11,607 bases of DNA from Thiotrichaceae bacterium (lineage in GTDB: Bacteria > Pseudomonadota > Gammaproteobacteria > Thiotrichales > Thiotrichaceae), in assembly GCA_026992705.1 (NCBI GenBank), contig JALWYT010000289.1, positions 1-11,607 on the forward strand. The letters run 5' to 3'. The notes beneath the pieces were generated by a model that saw only the letters and a list, made by a program, of their open reading frames with translations, had not been told where the DNA came from and did not search any database. Position numbers and translations under genes: made by a program. Position 1 is the stretch's first letter. Every line of letters starts with the position of its first letter. This document shows positions 1 through 6,318 of this stretch, in pieces.

Positions 1-1155
1 CTACTGTATCTTGCTGCATTATTTCACGACATAGCCAAAGGGCGTGGCGGTGATCATGCAAAGCTTGGGGCAATTGATGCTTATGAATTTTGCCGCTCGC
101 ACCACCTAACAGAAAGCGATGCAGAGACCGTGAGTTGGCTGGTCGAAAAGCATTTGCTACTCAGTATTATCGTACAGAAAAAAGACATCAGCGACCCTGA
201 TGTCATCCGAGAAATTGCCGTTATGATGGGCACAACACAGCGATTAAATCTACTCTATCTGCTAACGGTTGCGGATATTCGTGGCACTAATCTAAAACTC
301 TGGACAAGCTGGAAACACGCCCTACTCAAGCAGCTTTATCTTTCCTGCAAGCAATATATTCAAAGCCAGATAAAATTTAATAAAGGAACGCTGCAAGCCA
401 AAGTCAAAGAAGTGCAAGAGCAAATCCTTAATCGCGTCACGCAACAAGCCTACTCAAAAGCCGAATGCGAAGCACTTTGGCAGCAATTTGACCAGCAATA
501 TTTTCTACAATACCGCCTCAAAACACTCTGCTGGCACACCGAAAGCCTACTCGCTAACAAGCAAACACCCCTAGTCAAATTACGCCAAAGCTCGCGGGAA
601 AGCACCGTTGTACTCATCTATCAAAAGCATGATACACAACTATTTGTACGCATCGTCGCCACATTAGAACAACTCAAACTCAATACCGTTGCCGCCAAAA
701 TCACCTCATGCAATAACGGCTTTGATTTATACACACTGCATGTACTAGATGCCAACGGCAAAGCACTCACACAAGCCGACGACCAAAACTATTTAATACA
801 ATCCATATTAAAAAACCTCAGCACAGAAAATATCCCCGACACCTCAAAACAACGCATGCCCCGCGAACTCATGCACCTCGACGTACCCACGCGAATCCAA
901 TTTGACCAAAACCACAAAAAACACTGGACAATAATAGAAATCGAAACCGGCGACCGCCCCGGCTTACTATCCCTCATCGGCAAAGTCCTATACCAACAAG
1001 GCATACAAGTCCACGACGCAAAAATCACCACCCTAGAAGAACAAGTCCACGACGTATTCCAAATCACCGACTTAAACAACAAACCAATATTAGATGCCAA
1101 ACAACAAAGCGAAATTGCCGAGGGGATTGAGGTGATGTTGGGGGGAGTTCGGTAG
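1..1155 (+). CDS. glnD: GlnD, bifunctional uridylyltransferase / uridylyl-removing enzyme of PII (3' part)
   Basis: The frame is open from base 1 to the TAG at 1153-1155, so the window holds about the last 384 residues of a protein that is usually near 850-900. GlnD senses glutamine and adds or removes UMP on PII proteins in the cytoplasm, setting nitrogen assimilation. Residues 9-10 of the visible part are the HD of the uridylyl-removing domain, in the context FHDIAKGRGGDH; LTVADIRGT near residues 88-96 is also typical of this domain. Two ACT domains follow: one from about residue 201 (STVVLIYQ) and one from about residue 309 (WTIIEIETGDRPGLL). The nucleotidyltransferase domain lies upstream of the window. 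The frame is intact to the usual C-terminal end. From about base 600 the coding strand becomes strongly A+C rich and T poor. Identification is secure from domain order; I see no terminator after it. Confidence 0.96.
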   Translation, partial: LLYLAALFHDIAKGRGGDHAKLGAIDAYEFCRSHHLTESDAETVSWLVEKHLLLSIIVQKKDISDPDVIREIAVMMGTTQRLNLLYLLTVADIRGTNLKLWTSWKHALLKQLYLSCKQYIQSQIKFNKGTLQAKVKEVQEQILNRVTQQAYSKAECEALWQQFDQQYFLQYRLKTLCWHTESLLANKQTPLVKLRQSSRESTVVLIYQKHDTQLFVRIVATLEQLKLNTVAAKITSCNNGFDLYTLHVLDANGKALTQADDQNYLIQSILKNLSTENIPDTSKQRMPRELMHLDVPTRIQFDQNHKKHWTIIEIETGDRPGLLSLIGKVLYQQGIQVHDAKITTLEEQVHDVFQITDLNNKPILDAKQQSEIAEGIEVMLGGVR

Positions 1156-1221
1156 TGTGGGAAGCTCGCAAATTCGTAGAATATACCAATGAAAAACTAT
1201 AGAAAATTTTCGTGTAAAATT

Positions 1222-1227
1222 TATAAT
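1222..1227 (+). promoter_or_regulatory. Possible -10 box for the CbiM-like gene, next to an AT palindrome
   Basis: TATAAT at 1222-1227 lies 70 bases before the chosen start of the CbiM-like gene. No good -35 hexamer stands 16-18 bases upstream. A perfect AT-only inverted repeat (AAATTTT at 1204-1210, AAAATTT at 1216-1222, 5-base spacer) abuts and overlaps it by one base, so an operator is possible. In AT-rich DNA both could be chance. The leader would be about 60 nt, too short for a cobalamin riboswitch, and I see none of its conserved boxes. Confidence 0.3.
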
Positions 1228-1296
1228 AGTCGACCTTGTTAGATTCAATCATCCATATTGAAGTCATGGACTCAACATAAACTAAAGGAAAACAAA

Positions 1297-1980
1297 ATGC
1301 ATATAGAAGCAGGTGTAGTGGAAGGTGGTAAAATGTTGCTTAGTTATGCAACAGGAACAGCAGTTTTATTAGCAGCTATCAAACTAGCTTGGAATCATAT
1401 TAACAAAAGTGGTCTATTATCATTATTGTTGAAAACGATTATATCCATAACTTTAGTATTTACATTCTTTGAAATATTTCCTCATCACCCTATAGGAATA
1501 AGTGAAGTACACCTTATTTTAGGCACAACATTATTACTACTCTTTGGTTTAGCTCCAGCAATGTTAGGACTAGCATTTGGTTTGTTATTACAAGGTATAA
1601 CTGTAGCTCACTTTGATTTACCTCAATATGGAATTAATGTAACAACATTACTTGCTAGTATGCTCATGCTACATATTGCCACTAAAAAAATAATACCCCA
1701 AAAAATGGCATATAAAGATATCACTTATACGCAAATGTTTAAAATGTCAGTCGTTTGGGAAGGAGCCATTATAAGTTGGGTCGCTTTTTGGGCATTTTAT
1801 GGACAAGGTTTTACCATTGAAAACATTCAAAATGTATCAACTTTTGCAAGTGCATATCTATTAGTGATTATCTTAGAGCCACTTATTGATCTTGTCATTC
1901 TTTCGATCATTAAAGCCTATTATAAACAAGATACTTGCAGTATTTTATTTAATAAACGCCTTACAAATTGCCAAGCTTAA
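1297..1980 (+). CDS. CbiM/NikM-like metal-transport membrane protein (energy-coupling factor permease family)
   Basis: A 227-residue hydrophobic protein with about six membrane segments (roughly residues 12-30, 41-61, 74-100, 112-128, 149-170 and 183-206). It resembles the CbiM family, the substrate-specific subunit of cobalt/nickel ECF importers. The ATG at 1297 is preferred over the in-frame ATG at 1258 for two reasons: AAAGGAA ends 6 bases before it, and it gives an N-terminus starting Met-His-Ile, which in CbiM/NikM inserts into the core and binds the metal through residues 1-2. A second conserved His, H72 in SEVHLILG, matches the other metal-ligand position, and DLPQYGINVTTL is a further family-like stretch. 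No CbiN, CbiQ or CbiO partner is beside it, so it either works with components encoded elsewhere or is a solo transporter. The gene is AT-rich (34% GC over 1501-1620 by hand count). Family assignment is fairly firm; the metal is inferred. Confidence 0.72.
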   Translation: MHIEAGVVEGGKMLLSYATGTAVLLAAIKLAWNHINKSGLLSLLLKTIISITLVFTFFEIFPHHPIGISEVHLILGTTLLLLFGLAPAMLGLAFGLLLQGITVAHFDLPQYGINVTTLLASMLMLHIATKKIIPQKMAYKDITYTQMFKMSVVWEGAIISWVAFWAFYGQGFTIENIQNVSTFASAYLLVIILEPLIDLVILSIIKAYYKQDTCSILFNKRLTNCQA

Positions 1981-2128
1981 TGATATACACACCATAAAAA
2001 TCCATGTAATTTTTATAAAATCATATAAGTATTTGATTATTAATATATTATCAGAAAAAAATATCGAATTTGTAGCATTACTGAGTACTCAACTACTTAA
2101 TAGTTTCACTACTTATTACGTTGAGTAG

Positions 2129-2476
2129 TTAGTTACTAATAAAATTACTATTAATGTCCTTACCCATGCCATGAACATGATCACGATGATGCCCTCTACC
2201 TTGTTTAAAGCTTTCTAGCAATAGCATTCATATGTTTTTGTTTAGATTGAGAGATATTATTAAATACATCTACTCCCCATTGCTCACCTAATACACGATA
2301 AACATCACGAGCCATTTTTTCTTCTTCTCGCATAAAAATTAATGTTTCCTTAGTAACAGGTAACATTTGCTTATTGTATAAGATAAATTACTTGCTTGAT
2401 TAAACCCATAGCCTTCTGCCATAACACCCGTACTAATAAATAATACAGTAGCAGTAAGAAGTCGTTTTTTCTTCAA
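2129..2476 (-). pseudogene. Broken gene for a secreted DUF2202 (ferritin-like) protein with a His-rich tail
   Basis: Reading the minus strand, three frames each carry part of one protein. The first (from TTG at 2476, possibly a former ATG) gives a signal peptide, LKKKRLLTATVLFISTGVMA, then EGYGFNQASNLSYTISK, and runs out of frame near 2370. The second (about 2366-2205) gives MLPVTKETLIFMREEEKMA followed by RDVYRVLGEQWGVDVFNN and ends KHMNAIARKL-stop; this is the start of the DUF2202 domain, with the typical FMREEEKxARDVY motif. The third (about 2212-2129) gives QGRGHHRDHVHGMGKD, a His-rich tail ending at TAA 2131-2129. Intact DUF2202 proteins have roughly 100 more residues between the second and third pieces, so there is an internal deletion as well as a frameshift. 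It faces the CbiM-like gene. The family's biochemical role is not established. Decay rather than sequencing error is favoured because of the missing domain half. Confidence 0.75.
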
Positions 2477-2848
2477 TTAGATTTATAATAATAAATAGCT
2501 AGATATAGAATATTAATACATCTTAAAATACTTAAATAAAGATTAAAAAATCCGATTTTCTATCACTATTCTTAATAAAAAATAAATGGTTATTATGCTC
2601 AGTTAAAATGAAATTTCAGAAAACATGTAGCATTCTAGTATTGGCTTAATTATTAGTAATCTACTGATTACCCTATCTAGTTGATAGAAATCAAATAAAT
2701 CATTCCTATATTTAATAGTGTCTATTTTACTTTTTGTTGATCACTGCTAGTATTTGTTGCTCATGAAATTGAGCAGAATCAAGCTATAAGAAGTCTCTTA
2801 TCAAAATTAGAGCTTTTGTAAGTTAAAAAATAATTATGGAGAACAATC
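2477..2848. other. AT-rich spacer without a gene, 5' region of the ferredoxin gene
   Basis: No coding frame of any length or recognisable protein fragment was found here on either strand. GC is very low (about 21% over 2521-2640 by hand count). The right half holds four perfect short inverted repeats: GTAATC-N4-GATTAC (2656-2671), TTGAT-N4-ATCAA (2681-2694), TGCTCA-N6-TGAGCA (2758-2775) and ATAAGA-N4-TCTTAT (2786-2801). The second is the FNR/Anr consensus and is listed separately. The last two lie in what would be the leader of the ferredoxin mRNA and could fold as small hairpins or serve as operators. The spacer also holds the promoter side of the broken DUF2202 gene. Confidence 0.6.
2681..2694. 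promoter_or_regulatory. Perfect FNR/Anr-type binding site
   Basis: TTGATAGAAATCAA matches the FNR-family consensus TTGAT-N4-ATCAA at all ten defined positions. Its centre is 161 bases before the ferredoxin ATG. TAATAG at 2713-2718 lies about 28 bases past the centre, close to the spacing of a class II activated promoter, whose box is centred near -41. Because the site is symmetrical it could also have served the broken DUF2202 gene, whose start is 205 bases away on the other side. Oxygen-responsive control of the ferredoxin gene is inferred. Confidence 0.6.
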
Positions 2849-3103
2849 ATGTCCTTATTCATCACAGATGAATGCATCAATTGTGATGTATGTGAACCCG
2901 AATGTCCAAATGAAGCCATTTATATGGGTGAGGAAATTTATGAAATTGACCCTAATAGATGTACAGAGTGCGTAGGGCATTATGATGAACCTCAGTGTGT
3001 TGAAGTTTGTCCTGTGGACTGCATTCCAAAAGACCCAAATAATATAGAAACTGAAGAAGAATTAATGTTAAAATACGAGCGGTTAATGGCTGAAGCTGAT
3101 TGA
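2849..3103 (+). CDS. 2[4Fe-4S] ferredoxin, Allochromatium (Alvin/YfhL) type
   Basis: An 84-residue soluble electron carrier. Cluster-binding cysteines are all present: C9, C12, C15 and C19 in CINCDVCEPECP, then C38, C41, C50 and C54 in CTECVGHYDEPQCVEVCP. The eight-residue gap between C41 and C50 and the acidic, helical C-terminal tail (ETEEELMLKYERLM) are the hallmarks of the Alvin group, which also includes E. coli YfhL; C58 is the extra Cys often seen after the second cluster. From the family pattern, one cluster uses C9, C12, C15 and C54, the other C19, C38, C41 and C50. The redox partner is not indicated by the neighbours. GGAGA at 2838-2842 sits 6 bases before the ATG and fixes the start. 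The gene stands alone, with a long 5' spacer bearing an FNR-type site, and is convergent with yggS. Confidence 0.93.
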   Translation: MSLFITDECINCDVCEPECPNEAIYMGEEIYEIDPNRCTECVGHYDEPQCVEVCPVDCIPKDPNNIETEEELMLKYERLMAEAD

Positions 3104-3183
3104 TTATCATTCAGAGATACAAAAAATAGTTTTATTCCTGTCAATTCAGAGTTAAATCATTACTATAGGCTACACAGCTTTGT

Positions 3184-3217
3184 GGAATTTGGGAGACAAC
3201 TTTGCTTACCCAATTCC
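3184..3217. other. Hairpin between the convergent ferredoxin and yggS genes
   Basis: GGAATT-T-GGG (3184-3193) pairs with CCCAATTCC (3209-3217): nine base pairs with one bulged T and a 15-base loop. It lies in the 139-bp gap between two convergent genes, where a bidirectional terminator would be expected. Neither strand has a run of T after the stem, so it is not a classical intrinsic terminator; it may be a 3'-end stabilising structure. Confidence 0.35.
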
Positions 3218-3242
3218 TCATTGCTTCAGTATAATTATTGGA

Positions 3243-3929
3243 CTAATATACTCGCTTTCCAAAAATAGCCGTTCCAATTCTTACAATAGTCGCCCCCTCA
3301 GCAATGGCAGCCTCCATATCGCCTGTCATACCCATTGATAAGATGTCTAATTGATAACCTTGTTGATTTAATTCTTCTTGTAAATGTCGTAATTTAGCAA
3401 AGGTTTTTCGCTGTTGATCAAAATCAGTTTCAGGGGCAGGGATTGCCATTAAGCCGCGTAATTTTATGCCATTTAATAACTGAACTTGCTCGGCTAAGGC
3501 GGGTAATTCACTGGCTAAAATGCCTGATTTTGAGGCTTCGCCACTAATATTAACCTGCAAGCAAATATCAATATCGGCTTTACCTTCTGGCTTTTGCTCA
3601 CTTAATCGCTTGGCAATCTTAAAACGATCAACTGAATGCACCCAATCAGCAATAGCCGCAATATGCTTTGTTTTATTCGATTGAATCGGACCAATAAAAT
3701 GCCATTCAATATTATTCTTAGCTAACACCTCCGCCTTGCTTTGCATCTCTTGCACATAGTTTTCCCCAAAACATTGCTGTTTACAGTCATAAGCAGCTTG
3801 CAATGCAGAAACAGGATGATATTTACTCACCGCCAATAACTTCACACTATGCGGCTCGCGTCCATATTTTTCCTCAGCATCCCGAATTCGCTTTCCGATT
3901 ATCTGAAGGTTTTCGCAGATAGTTGACAT
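3243..3929 (-). CDS. yggS: YggS/PROSC family PLP homeostasis protein
   Basis: A 228-residue cytoplasmic protein of the single-domain alanine-racemase-fold family that binds pyridoxal 5'-phosphate and buffers the cell's B6 pool; it has no known catalytic activity. The PLP lysine is K36 in LLAVSKYHP. Other family signatures are FGENYVQE, WHFIGPIQSNK, and the phosphate-binding end LSMGMTGDMEAAIAEG followed by TIVRIGTAIFG. Length is normal for the family. The ATG at 3929-3927 begins MSTICENL and has GGA about 10 bases upstream. It is divergent from pilT across 152 bp, an arrangement also found in Pseudomonas and, with yggR, in E. coli. Nothing looks broken. Despite the neighbourhood it has no known function in pili. 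Confidence 0.95.
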   Translation of the reverse strand: MSTICENLQIIGKRIRDAEEKYGREPHSVKLLAVSKYHPVSALQAAYDCKQQCFGENYVQEMQSKAEVLAKNNIEWHFIGPIQSNKTKHIAAIADWVHSVDRFKIAKRLSEQKPEGKADIDICLQVNISGEASKSGILASELPALAEQVQLLNGIKLRGLMAIPAPETDFDQQRKTFAKLRHLQEELNQQGYQLDILSMGMTGDMEAAIAEGATIVRIGTAIFGKRVY

Positions 3930-4081
3930 TATGATATTTTTCCATTCAATAAAATAAAAATCATAAAGGATTTAAGAAAAAAGAAAAGAGCCACTGGAAG
4001 TATAGGCGACGAAACCCACAAGTAATAAAAAAAATTATAAATCAATAAAAAATAACAGCTAACAAAAAAGAGTAAAACACT
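3930..4081. promoter_or_regulatory. Divergent yggS / pilT promoter region
   Basis: The 152 bp between two divergent starts must carry promoters for both genes. It is strongly A-rich. TATAAA at 4036-4041 is the best -10 candidate towards pilT, but no matching -35 hexamer is visible, and no -24/-12 (sigma-54) pair was found. No clear operator was seen. Confidence 0.4.
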
Positions 4082-5149
4082 ATGGACATTACACAACTGC
4101 TGGCTTTCAGCGTTAAAAATAAAGCATCCGACTTACATCTTTCAGCGGGTATGCCGCCATTAATTCGTGTGGATGGAGATGTAAGAAAAATCAATCTACC
4201 CGAACTATCGCATAAAGAAGTGCATGGCATGATTTACGATATTATGAATGATCGCCAACGCAAGGAATACGAAGAAAACTGGGAGACTGATTTTTCATTT
4301 GAGATTCCTAATGTTGCTCGTTTTCGTGTTAATGCCTTTAATCATAATCGCGGTGCAGGTGCGGTATTTAGAACCATCCCAAGTGAAATTCTTTCGCTAG
4401 AGGACATCAAAGCTCCAGCCATTTTCCGTGAGATTGCTAAAAAACCGAAAGGGCTAGTATTGGTGACAGGTCCGACAGGTTCAGGTAAATCAACAACACT
4501 TGCAGCAATGATTGATTATAAAAATGAAACCCAATATGAGCATATTCTCACCGTCGAAGACCCGATTGAATTTGTGCATAAAAGTAAAAAAAGCCTGATC
4601 AACCAGCGTGAAGTCCATCGTGATACCAAAGGCTTTAATGAAGCCCTTCGCTCAGCGTTGCGTGAAGACCCTGACACTATTCTTGTAGGCGAAATGCGAG
4701 ACTTAGAAACCATCCGCCTTGCCTTAACTGCCGCAGAAACAGGGCATTTGGTATTCGGGACATTGCATACCACCTCAGCCCCTAAAACGATTGACCGTAT
4801 TGTTGATGTCTTCCCCGCAGAAGAAAAGGATATGGTGCGTTCGATGATTTCAGGTTCGTTGCAAGCCATTATCTCGCAAGCTTTATTGAAAAAGAACGGC
4901 GGTGGTCGTGTTGCAGCCCACGAGATTATGATCGGCACGGCGGCGGTACGTAGCATGATTAAGGAAAATAAAATTGCCCAGATGCGTTCTGCCATTGAAA
5001 CAGGGCAGCAATTTGGTATGCAGTCATTGGATCAATGCCTACGTAAGCTGATTACCGATGGCACAGTAAGCCGTGAGGAGGCACTTAAAAAAGCAGATAA
5101 TCCCAACGCCTTTATGACATCAGCACAAGATCAAGGAGTCGTCGTATAA
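4082..5149 (+). CDS. pilT: PilT, type IV pilus retraction ATPase
   Basis: A 355-residue secretion ATPase of the hexameric PilT family that works at the cytoplasmic base of the type IVa pilus and drives pilus retraction (twitching, DNA uptake). The N-terminus MDITQLLAFSVKNKASDLHL is close to the canonical PilT start. Motifs seen: Walker A GPTGSGKST at 130-138, Asp box TVEDPIEF at 157-164, Walker B ILVGEMRD at 200-207 with catalytic E204, His box TGHLVFGTLHTTSA at 220-233. The C-terminal retraction motif, AIRNLIRE in well-studied PilT, reads AVRSMIKE at 288-295, a conservative variant. It is about ten residues longer than usual at the C-terminus. The stop overlaps the pilU start by one base, so the two are translationally linked. 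Only a weak Shine-Dalgarno (AAGAG) precedes the ATG. Confidence 0.96.
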   Translation: MDITQLLAFSVKNKASDLHLSAGMPPLIRVDGDVRKINLPELSHKEVHGMIYDIMNDRQRKEYEENWETDFSFEIPNVARFRVNAFNHNRGAGAVFRTIPSEILSLEDIKAPAIFREIAKKPKGLVLVTGPTGSGKSTTLAAMIDYKNETQYEHILTVEDPIEFVHKSKKSLINQREVHRDTKGFNEALRSALREDPDTILVGEMRDLETIRLALTAAETGHLVFGTLHTTSAPKTIDRIVDVFPAEEKDMVRSMISGSLQAIISQALLKKNGGGRVAAHEIMIGTAAVRSMIKENKIAQMRSAIETGQQFGMQSLDQCLRKLITDGTVSREEALKKADNPNAFMTSAQDQGVVV

Positions 5150-6315
5150 TGGAACGAGATAGTGCCATTGCTTATGTGCATAAGCTACTTCACAGTATGC
5201 TGGAAAAAGGGGGTTCGGATTTATTTATCACTGCCCATGCCCCCCCTTCTATCAAGCTCAATAACCGTGTAGAGCCATTATCAAAGCAGGCAATTTCTGA
5301 TCAGCAGGCATTATTTTTAGTGCGTTCGATTATGAATGACCGCCAGCTAAAAGCCTTTGAAGAAAGCATGGAATATAATTTCTCGATTAGTCTGGCGAAT
5401 ATTGCTCGCTTTCGTGTCAATGCCTTCACGCAACGCGGCAATGCAGGCATGGTGTTGCGGCATATTCCGAATCATATTCCAAGTATTGCAGAACTTAATT
5501 TGCCTGATATTCTGCAAAACCTAGTCATGACACCGCGTGGCTTGATTATTATGGTCGGCAGCACAGGCTCAGGTAAATCCACGACGCTAGCATCTATGAT
5601 TGATTATCGTAATGAAAATCATCATGGGCATATTGTTACCATTGAAGACCCGATTGAATTTACCCATCAACATAAAAAAAGCCTGATTACGCAACGGGAA
5701 GTCGGGCTAGATACCTTAGATTACGAAATTGCCATGAAAAACACACTGCGGCAAGCCCCCGATGTGATTTTATTAGGTGAGATTCGTGATCGTGAGACAA
5801 TGGAATATGCCATTAGCTACGCAGAAACAGGGCATCTTTGCTTATCGACACTACACGCAAACAATGCCAACCAAGCCCTAGATAGAATTATCAACTTCTT
5901 CCCTGATGAGCGACGCGAGCAATTATTAATGGATTTGTCCTTAAATCTTAAAGCCGTTATCTCACAACGTCTAATCCGCAAAGCCCGAGGGAAAGGTCGT
6001 CTGCCAGCAGTAGAAATCTTAATTAATACTCCGCTGATGGCAGATTTAATTCTCAAAGGTGATGTAGCAGGCATGAAAGAACTGATTAAAAAATCCAAAG
6101 AACAGGGTATGCGGACCTTTGACCAAGCCTTGTTTGATATGGTTGAACGCCGTGAAATCACCGTACAGGAAGCCTTCCGTAATGCGGATTCTGTGAATGA
6201 CTTGCGGTTACGTTTAAAGCTAGAAAGCAGCTTCGCTAAGGCTCAGGATATTTATCAGGGTACAGAAGATGTTGAATTAGAAGATATTGTTGAAGAACCC
6301 TTTTCAGGTTATTAA
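5149..6315 (+). CDS. pilU: PilU, PilT-dependent retraction ATPase
   Basis: A 388-residue PilT paralogue that, in Pseudomonas and Vibrio, adds retraction force but depends on PilT. Motifs: Walker A GSTGSGKST at 137-145, Asp box TIEDPIEF at 164-171, Walker B ILLGEIRD at 207-214 with catalytic E211, His box TGHLCLSTLHANNA at 227-240. PilU character is shown by Ser in place of Pro in the Walker A loop, the STLHANN His box, LLMDLSLNLKAVISQRLI after it, and the absence of the PilT AIRNLIRE motif. The C-terminal tail past about residue 355 is acidic (VELEDIVEEPFSGY). The start overlaps the pilT stop (TAATG), with AGGAG at 5134-5138. It is the middle gene of a three-motor operon. Confidence 0.95.
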   Translation: MERDSAIAYVHKLLHSMLEKGGSDLFITAHAPPSIKLNNRVEPLSKQAISDQQALFLVRSIMNDRQLKAFEESMEYNFSISLANIARFRVNAFTQRGNAGMVLRHIPNHIPSIAELNLPDILQNLVMTPRGLIIMVGSTGSGKSTTLASMIDYRNENHHGHIVTIEDPIEFTHQHKKSLITQREVGLDTLDYEIAMKNTLRQAPDVILLGEIRDRETMEYAISYAETGHLCLSTLHANNANQALDRIINFFPDERREQLLMDLSLNLKAVISQRLIRKARGKGRLPAVEILINTPLMADLILKGDVAGMKELIKKSKEQGMRTFDQALFDMVERREITVQEAFRNADSVNDLRLRLKLESSFAKAQDIYQGTEDVELEDIVEEPFSGY

Positions 6316-6318
6316 GCC

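Noticed and set aside
1156..1296. Cobalamin or nickel riboswitch ahead of the CbiM-like gene
   Set aside because: The gap is only 141 bp, AT-rich, and lacks any recognisable B12-box-like or G-rich conserved elements.
2086..2127. Inverted repeat TACTCAAC / GTTGAGTA after the CbiM-like gene
   Set aside because: Only 8 bp with a 26-base loop, AT-rich surroundings and no T-run directly after it; not enough to call a terminator.
1886..2128. An 80-codon open frame overlapping the end of the CbiM-like gene
   Set aside because: It overlaps a better-supported gene, has no recognisable domain, and is rich in Ile, Lys, Asn and Leu as expected for random AT-rich DNA; no Shine-Dalgarno was seen.
2547..2559. 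Short palindrome AAAATC-C-GATTTT in the AT-rich spacer
   Set aside because: Loop of one base cannot fold as a hairpin, and the half-sites are mostly A/T; chance is the simplest explanation.
4516..4995. A 159-codon minus-strand open frame inside pilT
   Set aside because: Shadow of the pilT coding frame, without a family-like motif; similar shadows lie inside pilU, cobQ and the chelatase genes.
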